NCBI RefSeq assembly: GCF_003050935.1
Contig: NZ_QAOX01000002.1
Coordinates: forward strand, 620,001-684,000
Reading direction: 5' to 3'
From: Luteibacter sp. OK325
Lineage (GTDB): Bacteria; Pseudomonadota; Gammaproteobacteria; Xanthomonadales; Rhodanobacteraceae
DNA: 64,000 bases
A program made the position numbers and the translations under genes. The first letter of the stretch is position 1. Every line of letters begins with the position of its first letter. The notes under the pieces were generated by a model, which was given only the letters and a program-made list of their open reading frames with translations, did not search any database and was not told the DNA's origin. Shown in pieces: positions 45,501 to 53,108 of this stretch.

Positions 45501-45803
45501 ATGGACGGCGCGAGCGTATCGAGCCAGAAGACCATGGCGGCGCCGGACGGCTACAGCGTCGCGACGATCGAAGACTTCGACGGCGATGGCCTGGCCGACC
45601 TGCTGTGGACCAACGCCAAGGGCAAGGCTGTCCTCTGGCTAGGCATCGGCGACAGCTTCGTGTCGCAGCAGGTCGCCGATGGCGAAGGCACGGCGTATGT
45701 CGTGCCCGCTGGCTACAAGGTGCAGATGAATCGCGTGCAGGGCGTGGTCAATGCGGCCTCACCGACCACCAGTGCGCAGGTGGCGGCGGTCGGTACGCAC
45801 TGA
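42537..45803 (+). CDS. Secreted sedolisin/kumamolisin-type (S53) serine-carboxyl protease with FG-GAP repeats
   Basis: A 1088-residue protein from ATG 42537 (GGGGG upstream), with a signal peptide and a pro-domain (about 55-195, including SSPNFHQWLTASQVGAQFG). The catalytic domain has Glu332 and Asp336 (EGEAALDAEW), the SLSYGECES oxyanion region, and Ser597 in GGTSFAAPAMAG, so the S53 triad is complete. The C-terminal 300 residues contain beta-propeller-like repeats with calcium-type motifs DLNGDGILDIVW and DFDGDGLADLLW, probably for substrate or surface binding. Sedolisins are acid-active. Stand-alone gene. Confidence 0.9.
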   Translation: MSVITFRPWLVGGALLAAASAACDAHAAAATATVGSITTTPLITKSVDKSQMTTLPGSVPARVRSSADAGPMGTTEVISSMTLVLKRSDDQQKRFDAYLASLDNPSSPNFHQWLTASQVGAQFGPNQKDIVAVKAWLASQGLGVKNVSADGMLIRFTGSVGAVQQAFGTSLHHFTGADGKRHFANSAEQKLPTALVPVVRGVASLTDFFPKPQKKDAQPVKRNKKGEWVTAGAPSSDFNFVYQGDVQFDVVPADFGTIYNVNPLWSQTNPVRGAGQTVAVLERTNVLDADVATFRHTFLPADAKGVFTQLHPAGFAGDTSCGDPGTNADEGEAALDAEWAGAAAPDANVTLASCADSGADFGAFLAAQNLLEQDAPPPIMSLSYGECESVSAAVGDLDEAAALWSTAAAEGVTVFVSTGDAGSAGCDQNQIASSFGIAVNGLGSTPYNIAVGGTDFDDFKKTQKYWLAGNGELGASAISYIPEQTWNDSCASAKLDAVLGIANPNNACNSAAGENFLNTAGGSGGPSYVWSQPTWQQGIAGMDQNVTRALPDISLFAANGLYGHALIFCMSDSDQGGVPCNYLDPTDSLFNSAGGTSFAAPAMAGVQALVDQASANRLGNVGPTLYGLARAQYGTVATPAAGCKANDTSCVFHDVATGDIDVPCFAGTGDCFVKKGQQYGVVSDGGRASLVTAWKAAKGYDYATGLGSVNVTNLTNAIAARQTRGQIIPRTWDLAGANDSANPGVGLNSVLDGKSTLLLVGPKTGNATLVRMNGSTVLSSDTWIPVNQGAQVADGFQPGDQVKAIPFDIFGGQLTNQTVMESDNPTSNTLNLAVYSYGWENFRFPYPAGWSLVGAGLVDASAKSKEVWFNASTGKVSFWAFDCSGTIKFGRFDTMGCEQGATTTVTAPAGFTPNLADLNGDGILDIVWTGSKNAVKYWINDGQGGFTKSDGSNAPAGFALVGVGEIAGSGKTDLIWFNASTGKLRWWEMDGASVSSQKTMAAPDGYSVATIEDFDGDGLADLLWTNAKGKAVLWLGIGDSFVSQQVADGEGTAYVVPAGYKVQMNRVQGVVNAASPTTSAQVAAVGTH

Positions 45804-45824
45804 CCCGGCGCGCGTACAAGCGGA

Positions 45825-45854
45825 GGGGCGGACGGGCAACCGTTCGCCCCTTCT
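45825..45854 (+). terminator. Strong terminator hairpin between convergent genes
   Basis: GGGGCGGACGG (45825-45835), GCAA tetraloop, CCGTTCGCCCC (45840-45850): an 11-bp stem with one G-T pair, followed by TTCT. It sits between the protease stop and the GH19-like stop and could end transcription from both sides. Confidence 0.65.
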
Positions 45855-46497
45855 AGTGCCAGATGGCCTTGGTTCTCCGCAACCACTCCTCGCGCTGGGC
45901 CAGGCCGACATATCCGCCGTTGATTCTGCGGGTAATGAGCTTGATGGCATCCGCGTCGGCCAGAGCGTTGCATCCTTTCTGCTCCCAGACGGCCGCGGCA
46001 GATGCCACGCACCAATCGGCGCTGACGGCATCATCAGGCGATGCGACCAGATCAGGCGCGTTACCCGGGAACTTCGAGCGAATCAGCTCCGTGACAGCGC
46101 GGTACTCATCTTTTCCCGTGAGTTGAATGAGGCCCCGTCCGCGATACTTGTAGCCGTCTCCTGGCGCATCGTTCCCCATCCGACCGCCATAGACTTCGTT
46201 GGCCAGCTTTTCCGGGTTGTGCGCATATTGGGACGGATCGAGCGGCCCCTTCGGTTGAAACCGAGCAGGCCACACCACCGGCAGCCTCGGCGCGCTGTAG
46301 TTCAGATTCTCGAACTGGAAAGTCAGCCCGCCAGATTCATGAAGGACCTGCGCCATGAAGTGCGCAACACGAAGCGCATTGTTGGATATGCCGAACCGGT
46401 CGAGCACGGTCTGGGCCTGGGCAAACCCCTGGCGGTAGCTGGACCGCGCACTGGGTGCGAGGCTCTGGATATCCGCGTCAATGACCCTGATCGTCAT
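45853..46497 (-). CDS. GH19 chitinase/endolysin-like lysozyme
   Basis: A 214-residue protein from ATG 46497 with GGGG upstream. GH19 features are the acid Glu in QVLHESGGLTFQFENL, YRGRGLIQLTGKDEY and the C-terminal ITRRINGGYVGLAQREEWL. Many bacterial members of this form are phage-derived endolysins. No signal peptide or cell-wall-binding domain is present, so release needs lysis, a holin or a secretion system, none of which is encoded nearby. It may be a prophage leftover kept as a single gene. Confidence 0.85.
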   Translation of the reverse strand: MTIRVIDADIQSLAPSARSSYRQGFAQAQTVLDRFGISNNALRVAHFMAQVLHESGGLTFQFENLNYSAPRLPVVWPARFQPKGPLDPSQYAHNPEKLANEVYGGRMGNDAPGDGYKYRGRGLIQLTGKDEYRAVTELIRSKFPGNAPDLVASPDDAVSADWCVASAAAVWEQKGCNALADADAIKLITRRINGGYVGLAQREEWLRRTKAIWH

Positions 46498-46661
46498 GTG
46501 CCCCGCCCCGATCGAGTTGAAAGCTCGTCATACAACCGCGACACAGCCACCGCAATCGAACGAATGGGCGTATCACTCGCGATACACGGTGCTTTTACTT
46601 CCGCAGTGACACACGCAGCTTGCCGAATTTGCGTCCGGTGATCGAGACGGCCGGTCTGAAA

Positions 46662-48296
46662 TCAACCCGTGCCGTTGATACTCCGCGCCACCGCTTCCGC
46701 CACGCGAATCCCATCGACCGCCGCAGAAAGGATGCCGCCGGCGTAACCGGCACCTTCGCCGGCGGGGAACAGACCGCGCGTATTGAGGCTCTGGTAATCG
46801 TCGTTGCGGCGAATGCGCACCGGCGATGACGTGCGCGTTTCCACACCGGTGAGCAGCGCGTCGTGCATGCCGAAGCCCTTGATCTGGCGATCGAATGCCG
46901 GGAGTGCTTCGCGGATGGCGTCGATGGCGTACTCCGGCAGGGCTGACGCGAGATCGGTCAGATGCACGCCAGGCTTGTACGAAGGCTGCACCGTGCCGAA
47001 TTCGGCGGACGGCTGGCCCTTGATGAAATCGCCCACCAACTGGGCCGGCGCGCTGTAGTCGCGGCCGCCGAGTTCATAGGCACGCGATTCGAGTGCGCGC
47101 TGCAAGGCAATGCCGGCCAACGGGCTGCCGCTATCGTCGAACGCCGCGAAGTCCTTCGGCTCGATACCCACCACGATGGCGGCGTTCGCATTGCGTTCGT
47201 TACGCGAATACTGGCTCATGCCGTTGGTCACCACGCGCTCCGGCTCAGACGCGGCGGCGACGACGGTTCCGCCCGGACACATGCAAAAACTGTAGACCGA
47301 GCGACCATTCTTGCAGTGGTGCACAAGCTTGTAGTCGGCCGCGCCGAGAAGGGCATGACCCGCCTGCGACCCAAAGCGTGCCTTGTCGATGATCGACTGC
47401 GGATGCTCCACGCGAAAGCCGATGGAGAACGGCTTGGCTTCCATGTACACACCGCGGTCGTGCAGCATGAAGAACGTATCGCGCGCGCTGTGCCCGACGG
47501 CGAGCACGACGTGATCGCTCAACAGTTGCTCGCCACTGGCCAGCACCACCCCACGGAGCTGGCGCGAACCGTCGGTGGCGGTGTCCACCAGCACATCGTC
47601 GACGCGCTGCGTGAAGCGAATCTCGCCGCCCAGCGCCTCGATGGTCTCGCGCATGGTTTCCGCCATCGTCACCAGGCGGAAGGTGCCGATATGCGGCTTG
47701 CTGACGTAGAGGATCTCGTCAGGCGCGCCGGCCTTCACGAACTCGCTGAGAACCTTGCGGCCGTGGTGGTGCGGATCGGAAATCTGGCTGTACAGCTTGC
47801 CGTCGGAGAACGTGCCCGCGCCGCCTTCACCGAACTGTGCGTTCGACTCGGGATCCAGCTTGCGCTTGCGCCACAGGTCCCAGGTGTCGACCGTGCGCTC
47901 GCGCACCGCCTTGCCACGGTCGAGGATGATCGGCTTGTAGCCCATCTGCGCGAGCAGCAGGCCGGCGAACAGGCCGCACGGCCCAAGACCGATCACGATG
48001 GGGCGTTGTTTCAGATCGGCCGGCGCCTGCGCCACGAACTGGTAGCTGGTGTCCGGGGCCGGTTGCACGTGCTTGTCGTCAGCATGCCGCTTGAGCAGAC
48101 CGGCTTCGTCAGCCACTTCCACGTCCAGCGTATAGATCAGCTGGATGTTGCCGCGCTTGCGCGCATCATGGCCGCGACGGAACACCGTGAAGCCGAGCAT
48201 GCCGCTCTTGCCCAACCCCAGCCTGGCGCAGATGGCAGCCTCGATGGCGCCTTCGGCGTGATCGAGCGGGAGCTTGATGTCGGTGAGTCGGATCAT
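46662..48296 (-). CDS. FAD-dependent dehydrogenase-like protein (COG2509)
   Basis: A 544-residue flavoprotein. An N-terminal RNA-binding-like or ferredoxin-like domain (residues about 1-90) precedes the dinucleotide fold PIVIGLGPCGLFAGLLLAQMG. Family hallmarks are FGEGGAGTFSDGKLYSQISD, FRVEHPQSIIDKARFG, YSFCMCPGGTVVAAASEPE and a final FPAGEGAGYAGGILSAAVDGI. Members are widespread and uncharacterised. Monocistronic. Confidence 0.9.
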   Translation of the reverse strand: MIRLTDIKLPLDHAEGAIEAAICARLGLGKSGMLGFTVFRRGHDARKRGNIQLIYTLDVEVADEAGLLKRHADDKHVQPAPDTSYQFVAQAPADLKQRPIVIGLGPCGLFAGLLLAQMGYKPIILDRGKAVRERTVDTWDLWRKRKLDPESNAQFGEGGAGTFSDGKLYSQISDPHHHGRKVLSEFVKAGAPDEILYVSKPHIGTFRLVTMAETMRETIEALGGEIRFTQRVDDVLVDTATDGSRQLRGVVLASGEQLLSDHVVLAVGHSARDTFFMLHDRGVYMEAKPFSIGFRVEHPQSIIDKARFGSQAGHALLGAADYKLVHHCKNGRSVYSFCMCPGGTVVAAASEPERVVTNGMSQYSRNERNANAAIVVGIEPKDFAAFDDSGSPLAGIALQRALESRAYELGGRDYSAPAQLVGDFIKGQPSAEFGTVQPSYKPGVHLTDLASALPEYAIDAIREALPAFDRQIKGFGMHDALLTGVETRTSSPVRIRRNDDYQSLNTRGLFPAGEGAGYAGGILSAAVDGIRVAEAVARSINGTG

Positions 48297-48329
48297 GCGG
48301 GCGGGCGGTCAGGCGATTTGGCCGGGCAT

Positions 48330-48540
48330 TTTCGCATGTTTGGGCCCATTGAGGTCCAAACCAGACCGGATTGCGATCCACCGCGAGGATCGAACGAGAT
48401 CGTCATCGGTTCACCGCTCCGGCGAACGTGAAGAACGACAGGTGCGTCCAGGCTTTCGTCCACGGGGTTGATATCGACGCTCGTCACCAGGACGTCGCCA
48501 TTGCGCAGACCGGCCCCGGAAACAATGCGGCAAGGTGCAT
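48330..48540 (-). pseudogene. Relic of a PDZ-domain gene
   Basis: On the minus strand the frame reads SGAGLRNGDVLVTSVDINPV, then a short link and VVLHVRRSGEPMTISFDPRGG, the second half of a PDZ domain as found at the end of many periplasmic proteases. No start codon or upstream domain exists in this frame; the TetR gene abuts it at 48570. It looks like the leftover 3' end of a deleted gene. Confidence 0.45.
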
Positions 48541-48569
48541 GGCAGAGGACTGTCGTAGGTGGTAAGACA

Positions 48570-49145
48570 TCATGCGGTCGGGCTGACAAGCCGACGCAAA
48601 CCGCCACGAGCGACATCCGCAAACTTCGACGGATCGCCGAAAGCCCGCGCGGTGAGCATCGCGCCACAGATAAGCGAGATGAACGCCTCGGCTTCCGTAC
48701 TTGCCGCGCCCTGGAGGCGAAACACGCCCTGCTGTGCGCCCTTGGTGAGAATGGTCTCGAGCCATCGCGACAAGTCACGGAAATGCGCGCGGACGCACTC
48801 CGCCAGCTCGGGTGGCAATGAAGGCAGCTCCGCCGCCAGCATGCCAGCGACGCAAAACGGAGCTGACGCGTCTGCGATGCATTGCTCCCAGTACCCCGTG
48901 TAGAAACCCAGTTTCTGCACCGGATCGAAGTCGTCGCCGTCGAGCAACGCGATCTGCTCGACGATGCCGGCTCGCGATTCTTCAACGACCGCGCGCGCCA
49001 GGTCGGCCTTGGCCGGGAAATGATGATGGATGCTCGCCTTCCGGACCTGGACCTGCTCGGCGACATCCGCATAGCTGAAGCCGTTGTAGCCGCGGGTCTG
49101 GATCAGATAGCGCGCTGAGTCGATGAGTTTCTGCTGGGTGTTCAT
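48570..49145 (-). CDS. TetR/AcrR family transcriptional regulator
   Basis: A 191-residue repressor. The N-terminal HTH is RYLIQTRGYNGFSYADVAEQ followed by VRKASIHHHFPAKADLARAV. The ligand domain contains FCVAGMLAAELPSLPPELAE, typical of the TetR_C_11/YcdC-like group that senses lipophilic or thiol-reactive compounds. Two palindromic sites upstream (49154-49169 and 49232-49243) are likely operators for itself and for the divergent membrane protein gene. Confidence 0.9.
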   Translation of the reverse strand: MNTQQKLIDSARYLIQTRGYNGFSYADVAEQVQVRKASIHHHFPAKADLARAVVEESRAGIVEQIALLDGDDFDPVQKLGFYTGYWEQCIADASAPFCVAGMLAAELPSLPPELAECVRAHFRDLSRWLETILTKGAQQGVFRLQGAASTEAEAFISLICGAMLTARAFGDPSKFADVARGGLRRLVSPTA

Positions 49146-49153
49146 GGGCGAAG

Positions 49154-49169
49154 CCTACCATTTAGTAGG
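49154..49169. promoter_or_regulatory. TetR operator candidate 1 (near its own start)
   Basis: CCTAC-CATTTA-GTAGG: 5-bp inverted arms nine bases upstream of the tetR start codon, matching the arms of the second site. Confidence 0.45.
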
Positions 49170-49215
49170 TCTGCTCTTCAACATGATGGGCTCAGAAGCG
49201 CGTTCATGCTGACGC

Positions 49216-49248
49216 TTGACTCTGTAACCTACCTACTAGTAGGGTTAT
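49216..49248 (+). promoter_or_regulatory. Promoter and TetR operator candidate 2
   Basis: A TTGACT -35 box (49216-49221) is followed by the perfect palindrome CCTACTAGTAGG (49232-49243), lying over the likely -10 region of the gene at 49273. The arms CCTAC/GTAGG equal those at 49154-49169, fitting repression by the adjacent TetR. Confidence 0.55.
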
Positions 49249-49272
49249 TTCCTCACCCAAGGAATCCCCCCA

Positions 49273-49827
49273 ATGAACACCTTACGAAGCTTCTACTTTC
49301 TCCGCTCTGGCGTCGCCTTCGCCTGGGTCGCGCTGGTGGTGCTGCTATCGAACCTGGGAGTGCCACCCGTCGTCTCCGGCGCCCTCCTGGTCCTCTATCC
49401 CGCGTGGGATGCGCTGGCGAACATCCTCGACGCACGGCGATCTGGCGGCTTGCGCTCCAATCCAGGTCAGCGACTCAACGCCGTGGTCAGCATCGCGACG
49501 GCGGCCGTCCTCGTCGTCGCCCTGACCGTCCGCGGGAACGCTGGCGGGCTCTTCATCTTCGGTGTATGGGCCCTGCTGGCTGGACTACTCCAGCTTTTCG
49601 TCGGCATCCGCCGCAGGAAGATAGGCGGCCAGGTATTCATGATGATCAGCGGCGCGCAGTCGGCGCTGGCTGGCGTCTTCATGACCATCCAGGCATTCGG
49701 AGATGCCCCGACGATCGCCAAGCTTGCCCCTTATGCGGCGTTCGGTGGGCTGTACTTCTTACTGTCGGCGTTGCGCCTGACCTTCAAGCGTCCGACTTAC
49801 GACGCCTATCAGAGTGAGTCCACCTGA
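49273..49827 (+). CDS. DUF308-like multi-span membrane protein
   Basis: A 184-residue protein with six hydrophobic segments, e.g. GVAFAWVALVVLLSNLGVPP, AVVSIATAAVLVVALTV and FIFGVWALLAGLLQLFVG, as in the HdeD/DUF308 family. Function unknown. Its promoter carries an operator shared with the divergent TetR gene, so it is the probable target of that repressor. Its stop is two bases from the convergent COQ7 stop. Confidence 0.75.
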   Translation: MNTLRSFYFLRSGVAFAWVALVVLLSNLGVPPVVSGALLVLYPAWDALANILDARRSGGLRSNPGQRLNAVVSIATAAVLVVALTVRGNAGGLFIFGVWALLAGLLQLFVGIRRRKIGGQVFMMISGAQSALAGVFMTIQAFGDAPTIAKLAPYAAFGGLYFLLSALRLTFKRPTYDAYQSEST

Positions 49828-49829
49828 TA

Positions 49830-50351
49830 TCAGGCCCGCATCCCCAACCAGATGACGGCTTCGGTCGCCGACGAGACCACCGGATTCAATAACCGGGACC
49901 ACAGGCTGCTCTGCGCGACATGCGAAGCAGCCTGATCGTGGTGGAGGCGCTCTTCCATCACGATGGCCGATATCGCCAGAACAGCGGCCTCATCGATACC
50001 CCGCAAATCGATGAGCTGCTGTTCCAGGTGTCGGAGCACCACGCTCTCGACCGCCACCGTCGTCGCCGAGATGGCGGAGCGTCCCAGCAAGCCAGTCACC
50101 AAGCCGAGGACGAGCCCACCTGAACCGCAGAGCCAGTAGCTTTTGCAGCGGGGCCGCCCTCTTCTGTTCAATTCAGCGGCAAAGATGGCGCGGTGGCCAC
50201 GTTCGTGCGATCGGAATTCGATGAGCTCGGGGACGAGGTCCCGGGCAAACAGCTTCGCCATGACTATCTGACCGGTATAAATCGATATGGCGCCGAACTC
50301 GCCGGCGTGATCGACCTTGATAATGCGACTTCCGATGTCCGTGACGGTCAT
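49830..50351 (-). CDS. coq7: COQ7-type demethoxyubiquinone hydroxylase
   Basis: A 173-residue di-iron protein from ATG 50351. The ferritin-like repeats have Glu and ExxH ligands in KVDHAGEFGAISIY, FRSHERGHRAIF, VVLRHLEQQLIDL and VMEERLHHDQA. It performs the C6 (last) hydroxylation of ubiquinone. A slightly longer frame exists upstream, but this start gives the canonical length. Xanthomonadales and many gammaproteobacteria use COQ7 instead of UbiF. Confidence 0.85.
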   Translation of the reverse strand: MTVTDIGSRIIKVDHAGEFGAISIYTGQIVMAKLFARDLVPELIEFRSHERGHRAIFAAELNRRGRPRCKSYWLCGSGGLVLGLVTGLLGRSAISATTVAVESVVLRHLEQQLIDLRGIDEAAVLAISAIVMEERLHHDQAASHVAQSSLWSRLLNPVVSSATEAVIWLGMRA

Positions 50352-50471
50352 TCGGATCTCACTTGGCTGGCGGGGAGTCCTTGCATCGCCGAATAGTAGC
50401 GACTGATCGCTTGAGGCGCACATTCGCCGAATTGCAAGCATGCACCGTCCTGCTCGCCCTGCGCGCCTTGC

Positions 50472-51260
50472 TCATCGGTCGCCTAGGGTGTTGTCGGAAC
50501 GGCTCGATGTATCCAACAGATCCCTGAATTGCGTCAGCTCGGCTTGATCCATGTCCGAAACAATCGCGGCGGGCTGCCCGCCCAGCATCGTGCCTTCCAG
50601 CACATACCCCTGCAGTTGAACGGGTCCGTCGCTACCATGCACCGCCGTCGCTGGCAGTACGAAGACGTCGATTACATGCTTGCCATGCCGATAGACGAGC
50701 ACGGGAACACGGTCGGTGCCGACATAATCGATGCGGCCGCCGATGAGTGCGTATCCCTGGGTGGAAAAGTCCCGCACGACGGGTGCCGTAGCAATCTTTC
50801 CCGCGAACCAGGGCTTGACGGTATGTTGATCCGTGGACACCACATCGATGGGAGATGCCGCAGCCAGCGCACGCCAGTGGCTGGAGAACAGATCGCGCGT
50901 GAGCCGCGATTGCTCTTGTCCAGCGGTCGATGCATGGTTCCACACAGCCAATGTCGTGCCACCCGCGATGAACGCGATCACCCATGATGCCGCCAACGCG
51001 AGGCGGGGCCGCTGCCATCGAGAGGACTGACGGGCGGACGAAGCTGCCGCCTCCTCCCGGATGCGGGAACGCAGCGCCTCGGGCGCGCTGTAGCGTGGCG
51101 CATCCTTACGCAACGAGCTGCGCAACGTATCGAGTTCGATCAGGGTGGTACGGCAATCGGCGCATTCATCCAGGTGCGCTTCGAATTCGCGACTGGTGGC
51201 ACGATCCAGCTCGCCGTCGAAGTACAGTGGCAACAGATCGTTGGCAGCTTTACAGTCCAT
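50472..51260 (-). CDS. Transmembrane anti-sigma factor with zinc-finger (ZAS) domain
   Basis: A 262-residue protein. The N-terminal zinc-binding anti-sigma domain has FEAHLDECADCRTTL (HxxxCxxC) and an upstream Cys in MDCKAANDLLPLYFDGEL. A TM segment follows at about 87-107 (LALAASWVIAFIAGGTTLAV), then a periplasmic domain with strands such as RVPVLVYRHGKHVIDVFVLP. It overlaps the sigma gene by 11 bases, the standard arrangement for a cognate pair. Confidence 0.9.
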   Translation of the reverse strand: MDCKAANDLLPLYFDGELDRATSREFEAHLDECADCRTTLIELDTLRSSLRKDAPRYSAPEALRSRIREEAAASSARQSSRWQRPRLALAASWVIAFIAGGTTLAVWNHASTAGQEQSRLTRDLFSSHWRALAAASPIDVVSTDQHTVKPWFAGKIATAPVVRDFSTQGYALIGGRIDYVGTDRVPVLVYRHGKHVIDVFVLPATAVHGSDGPVQLQGYVLEGTMLGGQPAAIVSDMDQAELTQFRDLLDTSSRSDNTLGDR

Positions 51261-51804
51261 GAGGGGCCTCCATGGTGCCGTTATCGGTCAGTGCCTTCTG
51301 TAACAGTGCACGCCCACGGGCCAGCCGGGACATGACGGTACCAATGGGCGTTTGTAATACGTCGGCGATTTCCCGATAAGACAGTTCTTCGATCTCACGC
51401 AGAATCAGCACTTCGCGAAAAGTCTCCGGCAGGTTTCGTAAGTGCATCTCGATCCGTTCGCGGCGTCTGGAGCTATCCAGGCGCTCTTCGATATCATCCG
51501 CATCGGCGCGCGGCATCCAGCGCTCGGCTGCGACAGGATTATCATCGATCGCAACGTTCTTCTTTTCCTTGTTGCGCGCGGCGAGGCGGGCGAGACAACA
51601 ATTGCGGACGATCGCCAGCCACCAAGCGCGCTCGTTACCGCCGGCATAGGTGTCCGAAGCACGTGCGGCGCGCAGGTAGGCGTCATGTACGGCATCGGCC
51701 GCATCCTGTTCGCTACCGAGCAACCATCGGCCGAGATTGTAGGCAGCGTCAAGATGGCGCAGTGCCAGATCGTCGACAAAGGCGCGGCTACTCGTCGACA
51801 TCAT
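51250..51804 (-). CDS. ECF-type RNA polymerase sigma factor
   Basis: A 184-residue sigma factor with region 2 (LGRWLLGSEQDAADAVHDAY, ARAWWLAIVRN-like) and region 4 (VLILREIEELSYREIADVLQ, TPIGTVMSRLARGR). It is released by the downstream anti-sigma partner. It lies 22 bp after a cytochrome b561 gene with which it is probably co-transcribed. The stimulus is unknown; similar units respond to oxidative or thiol stress. Confidence 0.9.
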   Translation of the reverse strand: MMSTSSRAFVDDLALRHLDAAYNLGRWLLGSEQDAADAVHDAYLRAARASDTYAGGNERAWWLAIVRNCCLARLAARNKEKKNVAIDDNPVAAERWMPRADADDIEERLDSSRRRERIEMHLRNLPETFREVLILREIEELSYREIADVLQTPIGTVMSRLARGRALLQKALTDNGTMEAPHGL

Positions 51805-51826
51805 GATGACGGCGTCCTCATACCGG

Positions 51827-52399
51827 TTATACGCGCAACATACGCTGGATCACCCCGTCGCGGTCAATGAGCCGGTGCTTCAGGGCGGCTCCCAGGTGAC
51901 CTACCACGAGGATACACAGGACCCAGACCAGGCTCACATGGAGGGTGTCGGTAAGCAGGCGCAGCGGCTCGTCCTTACCCACGAGAACCGGCAGGAAACC
52001 GATTCCGAAAAAGCTGACCGGGTGTCCGCCCGCCATGCGATGCAGGTAGCCGGTAAGCGGAACCAGGAGCATCAGCGAATACAGCACCCAGTGCAGGGTA
52101 TGGGCGAGCTTCTGCTGCCACGACGGAATATGGGCGGGCAACGCAGGTGGCTTGTGGGTGGAGCGCCAGAACAAACGAAACACGGCAAGCATGAAGATCA
52201 GGCTGCCCAGCGAGGCGTGGTAGAACAACACCTCGTCATGTCCGGGCGCTTTCTTCGGAAAGGTTTCCATGAAGAAGCCAAGGCCGACGTTGCTGAAGAT
52301 CAGCAGCGCGATGAGCCAGTGCATGGCAACGGCCACCTTCGTATAGGACGTCGGTCGCGCGGTCGCGACAGCGTATGAGGCTTGGGCGGGAACAGACAT
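51827..52399 (-). CDS. Cytochrome b561 family membrane protein
   Basis: A 190-residue four-TM di-heme protein from ATG 52399 (GAGGTCCCC upstream). Heme histidines are in VAVAMHWLIALLIF, VLFYHASLGSLIF, LAHTLHWVLYSL and DTLHVSLVWVLC. It heads the b561/ECF/anti-sigma unit and may be the target or redox input of that sigma factor. Confidence 0.9.
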   Translation of the reverse strand: MSVPAQASYAVATARPTSYTKVAVAMHWLIALLIFSNVGLGFFMETFPKKAPGHDEVLFYHASLGSLIFMLAVFRLFWRSTHKPPALPAHIPSWQQKLAHTLHWVLYSLMLLVPLTGYLHRMAGGHPVSFFGIGFLPVLVGKDEPLRLLTDTLHVSLVWVLCILVVGHLGAALKHRLIDRDGVIQRMLRV

Positions 52400-52448
52400 A
52401 ACGGGGACCTCCGGTTCGCGGCACGGATGCGTGCCCACGACAGCTAAG

Positions 52449-52474
52449 ATCGTCCCGGGCACGATTTTATTCCC
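52449..52474 (-). promoter_or_regulatory. Possible ECF-type promoter element upstream of the b561/sigma unit
   Basis: On the minus strand GGGAATAAA (52474-52466) resembles the -35 of ECF promoters, followed by an inverted repeat ATCGT...ACGAT (52465-52449). The b561 start lies 50 bp further on. An autoregulated ECF promoter is plausible but the -10 is unclear. Confidence 0.3.
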
Positions 52475-52615
52475 ACCCTGTCGGACGCCCCCTGGGGCTC
52501 CCCTGCACTAGCGAAGACCCGCTGAGTGCTCGACGGCCGCCGCGGGCGGCGAATCAGGTACCTTGGCGGCAAGTAAACCGGTTATCGGGCCCGCGATGTG
52601 GCCTTGGGGGGCGCT

Positions 52616-52933
52616 ATGGTCAAGAGGATTCTGCTGGCGGCGGTCATCGGCGTGACCGTCACGCTCGGACTCATCGCTCTTTCTTTCGCAGCCGATGATG
52701 CAGGCCACGAGGCATTATCGAACGTGTTGTTCTGGCAGAACTGGGTTCTGCAGGCCCTCGTGCCCGCGCCGAACATCGGGTCGGCGGAAAATCCGTTCGC
52801 CGAGGGAACGCCACTGACGTTCATTGCGTGGTTCGCGAGCGTCCCGCTTGGATTCATTATTTACGGGGTGGCCGCCTTTGTCCTCATGCGAAGACTCAAC
52901 GAAAGAAAGGTTCATCGCATCGACGATGCCTGA
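52616..52933 (+). CDS. Small membrane protein of unknown function, 105 aa
   Basis: From ATG 52616 with a GGGGGG Shine-Dalgarno. The N-terminal TM or signal is RILLAAVIGVTVTLGLIALS. A short external loop follows with an aromatic patch (VLFWQNWVLQALVPAPNIGS), then a second TM (FIAWFASVPLGFIIYGVAAF) and a basic tail RRLNERKVHRIDDA. Unrecognised family. A REP doublet follows the stop by eight bases. Confidence 0.65.
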   Translation: MVKRILLAAVIGVTVTLGLIALSFAADDAGHEALSNVLFWQNWVLQALVPAPNIGSAENPFAEGTPLTFIAWFASVPLGFIIYGVAAFVLMRRLNERKVHRIDDA

Positions 52934-52940
52934 AGCTTTC

Positions 52941-53009
52941 TGTGGGAGCCGGCTATGCCGGCGATGGGGTTGGGGCAAGCTGTTTATCGCCGCTGAAGCG
53001 GCTCCCACA
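52941..53009. repeat. REP doublet (REPIN), intergenic
   Basis: TGTGGGAGCCGGCTATGCCG plus GCGATGGGG at 52941-52969, and the facing unit ATCGCCGCTGAAGCGGCTCC plus CACA at 52986-53009. The outer arms TGTGGGAGCC/GGCTCCCACA pair perfectly. Located between two convergent genes. Confidence 0.85.
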
Positions 53010-53021
53010 TGAACGCGAACG

Positions 53022-53051
53022 AAAAAAAAGCCGCCTGGGGGTCCAGGCGGC
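53022..53051 (-). terminator. Rho-independent terminator of the TonB receptor gene
   Basis: On the minus strand a perfect 9-bp stem GCCGCCTGG/CCAGGCGGC with a 4-nt loop (53051-53030) is followed by eight T (53029-53022). It ends transcription of the receptor gene at 53109-56165. Confidence 0.9.
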
Positions 53052-53108
53052 ACTGGGGAGACGCATGTTGCCCTCGCAGGGCACTCTTCTTATAAGTCGA
53101 TCCGTTGC

